11,949 nt of DNA from Actinomycetota bacterium (GTDB lineage: Bacteria; Actinomycetota; Actinomycetes; Actinomycetales; Cellulomonadaceae), in assembly GCA_018898235.1 (NCBI GenBank), contig JAHIJU010000188.1, forward strand, positions 1-11,949. The letters are read 5' to 3'. The first letter of the stretch is position 1. Each line of letters begins with the position of its first letter. This document shows, in pieces, positions 6,594 to 11,949 of this stretch. The notes beneath the pieces were generated by a model. It was not told where the DNA came from. It did no database searches and saw only the letters and a program-made list of their open reading frames with translations. The position numbers and the translations under genes are program-made.

Positions 6594-7145
6594 TCACCAC
6601 CCCCACGAGGAGTCGGCGTGCGGAGGGGGGCACTCGGTGGCGCCGTCCGGGAGCTTCTCGAAGTGCCAGATCTCGTTCGCGTAGGTCTGGCACAGCCCGA
6701 ACTCCAGCCCGTGCTGAGCCAGCCAGTAGGCGCCCTTCGTCTGGCCGACATCGATCGCCAACCCCTGGACGTGGGAGGACCGTTCCGGCGGCAGGACCCA
6801 GCGATGCGCCTCGGCCGGATCCCCGTAGCGCTCGAGCGCCTGGTCGACGAGCGCCTGCTGATCCCGCGCCGACCGCCATCCGGAGGTGATCTCGAGCGGC
6901 ACGCCGTCCGCGTCCGCAGCCTGCTGGGCCACGGCGAACCGCCGGGCGAGCTCGGTGTCGAGCGCGGTCGCCGCCGAACCCGGCGCCGCATCGCCCCCGC
7001 CGCCCGCGGGCGTCGTCCCGCTCCGGACGGCGCCGAGCACGAGGAGCATCGCCATGATGGCCACCAGAGGAATCGCGATGGCCAACGCCCGCCCGTGGCG
7101 GGCGCGCGCTCGGCTCGCCGGGCGCCCAGTTCGAGGTGTCTGCAT
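6594..7145 (-). CDS. VanY-type D-alanyl-D-alanine carboxypeptidase, membrane-anchored
   Basis: This 183-residue zinc peptidase probably trims the terminal D-Ala from peptidoglycan stem peptides outside the membrane. An Arg-rich start (residues 5-19) precedes one hydrophobic segment (about 20-40), then a Gly/Ala linker and the catalytic domain. Motifs are SGWRSARDQQ (88-97), SSHVQGLAIDVG with zinc ligands H125 and D132, and NEIWHFE with likely base E158 and ligand H161. A short Pro/Trp-rich tail follows. The positive-inside start suggests an uncleaved anchor. The ATG at 7145 has GGAGG only two bases upstream, which is unusually close, and that site is caught in a predicted stem. The physiological substrate and any role in glycopeptide response cannot be judged from sequence. 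Confidence 0.88.
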   Translation of the reverse strand: MQTPRTGRPASRARARHGRALAIAIPLVAIMAMLLVLGAVRSGTTPAGGGGDAAPGSAATALDTELARRFAVAQQAADADGVPLEITSGWRSARDQQALVDQALERYGDPAEAHRWVLPPERSSHVQGLAIDVGQTKGAYWLAQHGLEFGLCQTYANEIWHFEKLPDGATECPPPHADSSWGW

Positions 7146-7148
7146 GTC

Positions 7149-7193
7149 CTCCAGGGTGCCCAGCCGCGCTGGGCGTCCACATCAACCCTGGAG
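7149..7193 (-). promoter_or_regulatory. Leader structure masking the vanY ribosome binding site
   Basis: An outer stem pairs CTCCAGGG with CCCTGGAG perfectly over 8 bp (7149-7156 with 7186-7193). Inside it a second perfect 7-bp hairpin (7158-7164 with 7168-7174) has a 3-base loop. On the minus-strand RNA the 3' arm of the outer stem contains the GGAG that serves vanY. A further perfect 8-bp stem lies upstream (7203-7210 with 7232-7239), and a TAGGGT box at 7246-7241 could be the -10. I do not recognise a known riboswitch. The rest of 7146-7335 holds no gene I can support. Confidence 0.5.
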
Positions 7194-7335
7194 CCCACCG
7201 CGGCGGCTCGTCCGGCCAGCCGACCGGGGCCCGAGCCGCGACCCTAGGGGGACCCGGCACCGCACGATGGACCAGACCTGCTCGCCGGTGGGCCGGTCGC
7301 ACGACGCGACGGGGCCACGATGCGGTCGCCTGCGG

Positions 7336-8115
7336 CTAGGCGACGAGGTGTCGCACAGCGTCCAGCAGCGACTCGGGCGTCTCGAGCTGCGGCACGTGCC
7401 CGGCGCGCTCGAGCAGGACGAACCGCGCTCCGGGGATGGCCGCAGCGTAGGCGCGACCGTAGTCAGGGTCGGCGATCCGGTCGGCCTCGCCCCAGAGCAC
7501 CAGGACCGGCACGTCGACCGACCCCAGCCGCGACGCCAGTCCGGCGTCAGACATGGTGGCGCCGTAGACGCCGAGGGCCTCGCGGTTGCCCAGTGCGATC
7601 TGCCGCGCGGCCGGCGGGAGTGTCGCGAGGTCCGGGATCACAGCCCGCGACGGGTCGTAGTAGCTGTGCTCAGCGATCTGCGCGGGGGTGAGCGAGAAGA
7701 AGTCGACCACCGGATGCCCTGCGACGTCGATCCCGACGGCGTCGACGAGCACGACCCGACCGACGCGGGCTGAGTGGCGCAGGGCGAGCTCGGCAGCGAT
7801 CCAGCCGCCGATCGAGTTGCCGATCACCGTGACGTCGTCGAGGTCGAGCGCATCCAGCAGAGCGGCGTAGAGCTCGGCGAGCCCGGCGATCGTCGTGAGC
7901 GCTCCGGGCCGAGGGGTGCCCCCGAAACCAGGGTGCACCGGGGTGATCACCCGGGCTCCGACCCGTCCGGCGAGGAGATCGGCGAAGCCCGCGACGGACG
8001 CCGGACCTGCGCCGCCGTGCAGCAGGAGGACGGGGCGACCGCTGCCGCGCTCGTCGATGGTGATCGGGACCTGGCCTGCGGCGGTCGTGATGGCGAGGGG
8101 TGATGCGGTGCCCAT
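7336..8115 (-). CDS. Alpha/beta-fold hydrolase
   Basis: This 259-residue protein has a complete alpha/beta-hydrolase triad: nucleophile S101 in GNSIGG, acid D212 in LWGEADRI, and H240 in ERAGHVPQLE. The HGGAG segment (33-37) supplies the oxyanion region, and HPGFGGTPRP (61-70) is the usual loop after strand 4. There is no signal peptide, so it is probably cytosolic. The fold covers esterases, C–C hydrolases and haloperoxidase-like enzymes, and the substrate cannot be assigned. AAGGAG six bases before the ATG fixes the start. It diverges from a MarR gene across 139 bases holding an inverted repeat, so MarR probably controls it. Confidence 0.92.
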   Translation of the reverse strand: MGTASPLAITTAAGQVPITIDERGSGRPVLLLHGGAGPASVAGFADLLAGRVGARVITPVHPGFGGTPRPGALTTIAGLAELYAALLDALDLDDVTVIGNSIGGWIAAELALRHSARVGRVVLVDAVGIDVAGHPVVDFFSLTPAQIAEHSYYDPSRAVIPDLATLPPAARQIALGNREALGVYGATMSDAGLASRLGSVDVPVLVLWGEADRIADPDYGRAYAAAIPGARFVLLERAGHVPQLETPESLLDAVRHLVA

Positions 8116-8194
8116 GCGGCGCTCCTTCTGATCGCTGCCCTCAGCCCTGCGCTGACGGTCCCGTGCTGACGAGCGGGGTGACCCCGCCTCATCG

Positions 8195-8231
8195 GTGACC
8201 TTAGATCAACATATTGATATAAACAAGTTGT
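8195..8231. promoter_or_regulatory. Divergent promoters and MarR-type operator
   Basis: This AT-rich island stands out from its surroundings. For marR (+), GTGACC (8195-8200) and TATAAA (8218-8223) are 17 bases apart. For the hydrolase (-), TTGTTT (8226-8221) and TAAGGT (8203-8198) are also 17 bases apart. Between them ATCAA-CATA-TTGAT (8205-8218) is a perfect inverted repeat. A second small one, ACAA-G-TTGT, lies at 8223-8231. A protein bound here would block both promoters. Confidence 0.68.
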
Positions 8232-8254
8232 CCTGAGGGGCTACGATCTGCCGC

Positions 8255-8764
8255 ATGGCGATGACGGCGCAGCAGCTCGGGCAGGCGGTCAAGCGACTCC
8301 AGGTCACGCACCATCGGGCCGGGAACGACGCCCTTCGGCCCCTCGGCCTCTCGATCGTGCAGTGGGACGCGCTCCGTCACCTTGCGGCGCACCCGGGCGC
8401 CTCGCTGCACGACATCGCCGTCCGCACGTTCCAGACCGACCAGGCCTTCGGCACCCTCGCGACGCGCATGGAGGCTCGCGGCCTCATCCGTCGCACGACC
8501 GGCCCCGGGCGTGCGATCCGTCCCGAGCTCACCGCCGAGGGCGAGCGGGTGCTCGCGGCGGGTACGGACGCGATGGACCGGATCCTGCGTGGATCGTTCG
8601 AACGCCTGTCGCCGAGCGAGCGAGCGGCGTTCGGGGACATGCTCGCCCGGCTGGTCGACGACGCCCCGGGCGCGGGCGCGTCGTCGTCCGACGACCGGAG
8701 CGGGTCCGAGGATCGGCCAGGGGTGGGCCAGGTGGGGCTTGAACCCACGACCGACGGATTATGA
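8255..8764 (+). CDS. MarR family transcriptional regulator
   Basis: This 169-residue protein has a MarR winged helix at about 33-95: LSIVQWDALRHLAAHPGASL, a recognition helix around TDQAFGTLATRMEARGLIRR, and a wing at TTGPGRAIRPELT. Flanking helices (about 5-30 and 96-135) would make the dimer. The ligand is unknown. The last 30 or so residues are low-complexity and look dispensable, and the final ones (GLEPTTDGL) are encoded antisense to the CAT tRNA. The ATG at 8255 is the first Met; a second lies two codons on. GAGGGG at 8235-8240 is rather far upstream (14 bases), so translation initiation may be weak. It probably represses itself and the divergent hydrolase. Confidence 0.9.
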   Translation: MAMTAQQLGQAVKRLQVTHHRAGNDALRPLGLSIVQWDALRHLAAHPGASLHDIAVRTFQTDQAFGTLATRMEARGLIRRTTGPGRAIRPELTAEGERVLAAGTDAMDRILRGSFERLSPSERAAFGDMLARLVDDAPGAGASSSDDRSGSEDRPGVGQVGLEPTTDGL

Positions 8765-8797
8765 GTCCGCTGCTCTGACCGGCTGAGCTACTGGCCC
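8724..8797 (-). tRNA. tRNA with CAT anticodon (Ile2 or elongator Met)
   Basis: The minus strand folds as a full 74-base cloverleaf: acceptor GGGCCAG/CTGGCCC, D-stem GCTC/GAGC, anticodon stem GCGGA/TCCGT around CTCATAA, T-stem GTGGG/CCCAC with loop TTCAAGC, and discriminator A. The anticodon is CAT (8763-8761). It is not initiator-like, since the 1-72 pair is G-C. C4-G69 and C5-G68 are features known to favour the lysidine enzyme TilS, which suggests tRNA-Ile2 reading ATA, but this is not decisive. CCA is not encoded. The 3' half overlaps the marR coding end. Confidence 0.95.
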
Positions 8798-8808
8798 CGG
8801 CGGGGCCG

Positions 8809-8814
8809 AGCCTA
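8809..8814 (-). promoter_or_regulatory. Possible -10 box of the CAT tRNA gene
   Basis: TAGGCT on the minus strand (8814-8809) lies twelve bases before the tRNA 5' end and fits TANNNT. I find no clear -35. Confidence 0.35.
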
Positions 8815-8842
8815 CCGGGGGCGAACCGTCGCCCGGCCTGGG

Positions 8843-8848
8843 TACCGT
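8843..8848 (+). promoter_or_regulatory. -10 box for a probably leaderless gene
   Basis: TACCGT (TANNNT) ends six bases before the GTG at 8855. RNA would start on that codon. No clear Shine-Dalgarno at normal spacing precedes the GTG, which agrees with leaderless translation, common in actinobacteria. No clear -35 is seen. Confidence 0.5.
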
Positions 8849-8854
8849 GAGGCT

Positions 8855-9367
8855 GTGGCCCTCCTGCATCGTCTCCCCCGGCTACCCGACGACCAGCGCT
8901 CCCGGCTCGACCGGGCCGACCGTCGGGCGGTGCTGGCCACCACACGCCTGAACGACGACCGGTGGGCGGCCGCAACCCGGCGCGCGCTCTACGTGCTGTC
9001 CGACGACACCGTCCGACGCTGGTCGTGGTCGCAGATCGATCACGGCCGCCTGGACCCCGAGACCGGGCAGCTGGAGGTCCGGCTGGTCACCTCGGCCACG
9101 TTCACGCTTCCGCTGCTCGACTCCGCCACCAGCAGGCCGTTCGCCGTGACGTTCCGCGAACGCGTGCAGTCCTCGGTGGTCCACGCGACGCAGGTCCAGG
9201 TCCCCGGGTCGGGCACCGTCCAGGTGGCGTTGCGCCGCGACGAGGACGGCGCCCTGTTCACCCAGGTGATCGGGGACGGCCGGGTCGACCTGACCGATGC
9301 GCGGGTCACCGCGGTGCTCGACGAGGCCGAGGCGCGGGTGCGCGAAGCGGCCGGGCTGACCGACTGA
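8855..9367 (+). CDS. Conserved actinobacterial protein of unknown function
   Basis: I do not recognise a named family. The 170-residue product is soluble with no signal peptide. A basic N-terminal stretch rich in Arg and Asp (LDRADRRAVLATTRLNDDRW) leads into a beta-rich middle (LYVLSDDTVRRWSWSQIDHGRLDPETGQLEVR split over several strands). It ends in a helix, VTAVLDEAEARVREAAGL. The run of short strands with a closing helix would suit a PH-like domain, but this is a guess from pattern only. The GTG start is chosen from the -10 box six bases upstream. GC-rich codon use matches its neighbours. It lies between two minus-strand tRNA genes and seems to be a single-gene unit. Confidence 0.8.
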   Translation: MALLHRLPRLPDDQRSRLDRADRRAVLATTRLNDDRWAAATRRALYVLSDDTVRRWSWSQIDHGRLDPETGQLEVRLVTSATFTLPLLDSATSRPFAVTFRERVQSSVVHATQVQVPGSGTVQVALRRDEDGALFTQVIGDGRVDLTDARVTAVLDEAEARVREAAGLTD

Positions 9368-9427
9368 CCCCGCGCCCCGACCCGGACCCGTCGGGGCGCG
9401 CGATCCGGCTTCGGCACGGGAACCAGA

Positions 9428-9461
9428 AGGGCCCCGACCGACTCTCGTCGACCAGGGCCCT
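9428..9461 (-). terminator. Candidate terminator after tRNA-Asn
   Basis: AGGGCCC (9428-9434) and GGGCCCT (9455-9461) pair perfectly across a 20-base loop, beginning six bases past the tRNA 3' end on the minus strand. The position right after the tRNA supports a role in ending or processing the transcript. It may also help end the convergent 8855 gene. Confidence 0.55.
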
Positions 9462-9466
9462 CGCTG

Positions 9467-9539
9467 CTCCCCCATCTGGACTCGAACCAGAAACCCTTCG
9501 ATTAACAGTCGAATGCTCTGCCAATTGAGCTATGGGGGA
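9467..9539 (-). tRNA. tRNA-Asn (anticodon GTT)
   Basis: The minus strand gives a complete 73-base cloverleaf: acceptor TCCCCCA/TGGGGGA, D-stem GCTC/GAGC, anticodon stem TTCGA/TCGAA with loop CTGTTAA, T-stem TCTGG/CCAGA with loop TTCGAGT, and discriminator G as expected for Asn. The anticodon is GTT. CCA is not encoded. Confidence 0.97.
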
Positions 9540-9551
9540 TCGCGGTCGCCA

Positions 9552-9557
9552 ACTCTA
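9552..9557 (-). promoter_or_regulatory. Probable -10 box of tRNA-Asn
   Basis: TAGAGT on the minus strand (9557-9552) lies twelve bases before the tRNA 5' end, a fitting place for a -10 box. No good -35 is visible. The stretch 9558-9700 shows nothing else I can support. Confidence 0.45.
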
Positions 9558-9716
9558 GCAGCCCCTCACCGGTGACCCGGCACACGCGGGGCGTGACCGC
9601 GCAGCGCTCCGGTCGCCTCTGTCGAACGCCCAGGTCAGGGGCTTGCAGATGCGCCGCGGCGAGGGGCGTGCCTACGGTCGTGGCGTCCACGTCAACGAGT
9701 CGAGAGGGGCGCCGCC

Positions 9717-9887
9717 ATGGGTCTGGACGACAAGGTCAAGCACGCCGCCGAGGAAGCGCAGGGCAAGGCCAAGGAGGGCTGGGGGAAGCTGACGGACGAC
9801 GAACGCCTCGAGGCCGAGGGCAAGGCCCAGCAGACCGCAGCGGACCTCAAGCAGGCCGGGGACGACGTCAAGGACGCCTTCTCCTGA
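9717..9887 (+). CDS. CsbD-like stress response protein
   Basis: This 56-residue, highly charged protein matches the CsbD-like family: GLDDKVKHAAEEAQGKAKEG (2-21), then LTDDERLEAEGKAQQ (25-39) and a C-terminal VKDAF. It is predicted to be helical, very hydrophilic and cytosolic, without signal or membrane segment. Family members are induced by general stress (sigma-B in Bacillus), but the molecular role is unknown. The ATG at 9717 has GAGAGGGG about seven bases upstream. A TACGGT box at 9673-9678 could be a -10, without a matching -35. A strong hairpin follows directly, so it is probably a single-gene unit. Confidence 0.9.
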   Translation: MGLDDKVKHAAEEAQGKAKEGWGKLTDDERLEAEGKAQQTAADLKQAGDDVKDAFS

Positions 9888-9893
9888 TCGAGC

Positions 9894-9933
9894 GCCGCCG
9901 GCCCATCCGCCCCCCAGCGGACGGGTCGGCGGC
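9894..9933. terminator. Terminator between csbD-like gene and S33 hydrolase
   Basis: A 17-position stem (9894-9910 with 9917-9933) has one G-T wobble and one A-C mismatch around a 6-base loop. It starts seven bases after the CsbD-like stop and is followed by TTGAGGGG. It lies between convergent genes and could work both ways. Confidence 0.75.
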
Positions 9934-9985
9934 TTGAGGGGCGCCGCACCGACGGGTGCTGCGCTCGACCGGTGACACCGCCCGG

Positions 9986-11275
9986 TCAGCGCCCGGTCAC
10001 GGTCCACCGCCCCGCGGCCAGGTCCAGCAGCCGGGGCAGGATCACGTCGCCGTGGGCGCGCAGACCGTCGTGCAGGTACTCGTTGGTGACCCATACCTGG
10101 CTGTTCCCGACCGCGGCGGCAGTGCCCAGCGCGAGGTCGAGGTCCACGTAGGGGTCGTCGTAGTACTGGATCGCGGCCACCGGGACGTCGTTGGCCGCCA
10201 GGCGGTCGACGTCGTACAAGGTCGGCCACCAGGGGCGTCCGGCCAGCTCGTGCGCCACGTCCCGGAACGGGCGCAGCGCCGGGATCTGCTCGTAGACCCA
10301 GGGGAAGAACGCCTCACCGGTGAGCTGGAGCGGCCGGGCCGCGATGTCGAGCTCCGGGTGTCGCTCACGCTCGGCCTGGGCAGCCCAACCACCGTCCCGG
10401 GGACCCTGGTGGTAGATGGCCTCCTGGAGCACGGCGTACAGCGGGTTGGTGTCGAACGCCGTCTCGTGGACCACATGGGCCGCGAACGCCGCGCTGGGCG
10501 TGCCGTCGTCGTCGAGGGCGGTGTCCAGCGCCCAGTGCAACCGGTCCAGCCCGTCACCCATGCCGAACGACATGCCGAGCAGCTGGAGCCGTTCGACGCT
10601 CAGGTCGGTGCCGTCGGGCAGCCGCACCCCGTCGGCCCGGTCGGCGACCAGACCGAGGATCCCGACGTCGGCCGGGTAGCGGCGCGCCAGCTCGCGGTTG
10701 CGCGCGGCCTGACGGGCGAAGGTCGCGGCGTAGACGTCCTCGGCCGACGCCGTCAGGCCCGGCAGCCCGCCGGTGACCAGGCACGCCGTGAGGGCCTCGG
10801 GATGGCGCGACAGGTAGGCCATCGTGATGAAGCCGCCGTAGGACTGACCGAGCGTGGCCCAGCGCCGCCCGCCGCACACGGTGGCGCGCAGGTGCTCGGC
10901 GTCCTGCACGATCGCGTCCGCGCGGTAGCACGCCAGGCGGTCGGCGGCGGCGGGCACCTCCCCGAACCCGGCCAGGCTGCGCGCGTCGACGCGGGAGGAC
11001 CGTCCGGTGCCCCGCTGGTCGAGCAGGACCACCCGGTGGGTCCTCAAGGCAGTGGTCCACCAGCCGCCGCCGGGCATCGGACGAGGACCGGCGCCGCCGG
11101 GGCCGCCCTGCAGGAACAGCAGCAGGGGGAGGTCCTCGCCGTCACGAGCCGGGTCGACCAGCTCACGGGCGAACAGCTCGATCGTCCCGAAGCGCTGGGG
11201 ATCGGCCCAGTCGACGGGGACCTGCAGGCGGTGGTCGCGAACGTGGAAGCCGGTCATCTGCGTGCTGGTGCTCAC
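9986..11275 (-). CDS. S33 family alpha/beta hydrolase, proline iminopeptidase-like
   Basis: This 429-residue protein resembles the S33 prolyl aminopeptidase group, which removes N-terminal Pro from peptides. Visible features are the oxyanion loop LQGGPGGAGPRP (55-66), DQRGTGRSS (86-94), nucleophile S145 in GQSYGG, a large helical cap (about 175-350), a likely acid at D373 or D374 in YYDDPYVD, and H402 in NEYLHDGLR as the likely catalytic His. No signal peptide is present, so it is cytosolic. The GTG at 11275 begins nine bases after the tetR stop without a clear ribosome binding site, which points to translational coupling. An ATG six codons later is an alternative start. True substrate is uncertain; some relatives act on other esters or amides. 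Confidence 0.87.
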   Translation of the reverse strand: MSTSTQMTGFHVRDHRLQVPVDWADPQRFGTIELFARELVDPARDGEDLPLLLFLQGGPGGAGPRPMPGGGWWTTALRTHRVVLLDQRGTGRSSRVDARSLAGFGEVPAAADRLACYRADAIVQDAEHLRATVCGGRRWATLGQSYGGFITMAYLSRHPEALTACLVTGGLPGLTASAEDVYAATFARQAARNRELARRYPADVGILGLVADRADGVRLPDGTDLSVERLQLLGMSFGMGDGLDRLHWALDTALDDDGTPSAAFAAHVVHETAFDTNPLYAVLQEAIYHQGPRDGGWAAQAERERHPELDIAARPLQLTGEAFFPWVYEQIPALRPFRDVAHELAGRPWWPTLYDVDRLAANDVPVAAIQYYDDPYVDLDLALGTAAAVGNSQVWVTNEYLHDGLRAHGDVILPRLLDLAAGRWTVTGR

Positions 11276-11284
11276 GGGGCCAGG

Positions 11285-11887
11285 TTACGACTGCGCCTCC
11301 AGCAGCCCTGTGAGCAGCAGCTCGACCGCGCGTTCGATCCGCGGCCCCACCTGGTCGAACTCCGCTGGACCGGCGGCCGCCCGGATCAGCTCCATGGTGA
11401 CCACGGCGCTGACGAGGTGGGCCACCTCGGCGGTGTCGACGCCTGGGCGGGGCCGGGCGTGCGCGCTCAGCAGATCGGCGAGCGTGGCCTCGAGGACCGT
11501 CAGGTGCTCGACCGCGAGCAGCCGCAGGTCGGGCGGGCCGAAGAGCGTCTCCCGCTGGTACGCCCGGAGGTTCTGCGGGTGGGTCGCGCCCTCGGCCACC
11601 AGCGGCTCGACGATCGCCGCGATGGCCAGCCCGGTCGAGGCACCGTGGTCGACGAGCGCCACAGCCCGGCGCAGGCCCTCGTCGAGCCGGTCGTTCATCA
11701 CATGGACCAGGAGCGCCGGCTTGGACCCGGCGTGCCGGAACAGGGTGCCCATACCCACGCCGGCCGCCTGGGCGACCTCACGGGTGGTCACCGCGTCGTA
11801 CCCGTGCTCGGCGAACAGCTCGGTGGCCGCCGACAGGATCCGCGCCCACCGCTCGGCCTTGGCCAGCTCGCGCCGGTCCGGGGTCAT
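11285..11887 (-). CDS. TetR family transcriptional regulator
   Basis: This 200-residue regulator has the TetR DNA-binding domain at about 13-60: RWARILSAATELFAEHGYDA, then TTREVAQAAGVGMGTLFRHA ending just before GSKPALL. His52 follows the Phe-Arg pair where Tyr-His is usual. The C-terminal domain is helical, with no ligand recognised. It is the first gene of a two-gene unit with the S33 hydrolase. GAGG about seven bases before the ATG supports the start. Its probable operator is the perfect palindrome at 11928-11947, which would also control a divergent gene beyond the right edge. Confidence 0.92.
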   Translation of the reverse strand: MTPDRRELAKAERWARILSAATELFAEHGYDAVTTREVAQAAGVGMGTLFRHAGSKPALLVHVMNDRLDEGLRRAVALVDHGASTGLAIAAIVEPLVAEGATHPQNLRAYQRETLFGPPDLRLLAVEHLTVLEATLADLLSAHARPRPGVDTAEVAHLVSAVVTMELIRAAAGPAEFDQVGPRIERAVELLLTGLLEAQS

Positions 11888-11927
11888 CGTCGCCTCACGA
11901 ACAGGACCTTAGTCCGGGTATGCTGAA

Positions 11928-11947
11928 AAGCGGAGCGCGCTCCGCTT
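11928..11947. promoter_or_regulatory. Perfect 20-bp palindrome, probable TetR operator
   Basis: AAGCGGAGCGCGCTCCGCTT is a perfect inverted repeat without spacer. It lies 41 bases upstream of the tetR start. A plus-strand TATGCT (11919-11924) just before it could be the -10 of a rightward promoter whose start falls inside the palindrome. A minus-strand TAAGGT (11911-11906) could serve tetR. Both promoters lack a clear -35. Confidence 0.72.
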
Positions 11948-11949
11948 CC

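Noticed and set aside
5363..7198. A 611-codon minus-strand open frame across tetR, terminator, bldC and vanY
   Set aside because: It crosses a strong terminator and a riboswitch and its product is Arg/Pro-rich without domains. The true genes in other frames explain the region.
7146..7335. ydaO-type c-di-AMP riboswitch upstream of vanY
   Set aside because: Such elements occur before cell-wall hydrolases in actinobacteria, so I looked, but the conserved ydaO segments are not visible. Only plain nested hairpins are seen.
7325..7344. Hairpin GTCGCC/GGCGAC at the hydrolase stop as a terminator
   Set aside because: Only six pairs, an 8-base loop, and it overlaps the stop codon; chance is likely at this GC content.
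8680..8695. Hairpin GTCGTC/GACGAC as terminator for the CAT tRNA
   Set aside because: It lies in the marR coding tail and is only 6 bp of simple repeat sequence; too weak to annotate.
9956..11926. A 656-codon plus-strand open frame antisense to the S33 hydrolase and TetR genes
   Set aside because: Its translation is low-complexity and rich in Arg, Gly, Val and Gln, without any family motif, while both minus-strand genes under it have clear motifs. It is a shadow frame of GC-rich coding DNA.
1..11949. Defence island, prophage or integrated element at the tRNA genes
   Set aside because: No integrase, transposase, att-like direct repeat of a tRNA end, or base-composition shift was seen. The Pip homology to a phage receptor protein does not make the operon a defence system.

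Overview
The window is high-GC DNA from an actinobacterium. Strong G/C third-position bias, TANNNT-type -10 boxes, a FabF–DUF3145 pair, a BldC-type regulator and a YhgE/Pip export operon all fit. A member of the Micrococcales close to Cellulomonas is my best guess, from protein resemblance only. I see no insertion sequence, phage gene or CRISPR array. The content looks chromosomal, with two tRNA genes.

Layout. (1) 1-2445: fabF (+), possibly the last gene of a fatty-acid synthesis operon that starts before the window, converges on a DUF3145 gene (-). Peptide deformylase (def, -) lies upstream of DUF3145. (2) 2446-5983: a three-gene plus-strand operon encodes an ABC-type ATPase with degenerate motifs, a 712-residue YhgE/Pip membrane protein with long Gly-anchored heptad repeats, and a TetR regulator. 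A CTGAC-CA-GTCAG palindrome lies just after the operon's -10 box and is the likely operator for that TetR. (3) 5984-7145: a strong two-way terminator separates tetR from a minus-strand bldC-like gene. The bldC leader holds a sequence that closely matches the cyclic di-GMP-I (GEMM-I) riboswitch aptamer, ending just before the ribosome binding site. Upstream is a membrane-anchored VanY-type carboxypeptidase whose ribosome binding site lies inside a predicted stem. (4) 7336-8797: an alpha/beta hydrolase (-) and a MarR regulator (+) diverge from a shared AT-rich promoter/operator. The 3' end of marR runs antisense through a CAT-anticodon tRNA. (5) 8843-9933: a probably leaderless conserved gene of unknown function, tRNA-Asn(GTT), and a small CsbD-like stress protein. 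(6) 9986-11949: a TetR regulator and an S33 proline-iminopeptidase-like hydrolase form a minus-strand operon. A perfect 20-bp palindrome at the right edge is probably the operator, shared with a divergent gene outside the window.

The most notable signal is the riboswitch-like leader of the bldC-like gene at about 6297-6373 (-). It would put a developmental-type DNA-binding regulator under direct RNA-level control by c-di-GMP. Three of the four regulator loci (TetR, MarR, TetR) sit beside palindromes that suggest local control of an exporter or a hydrolase.
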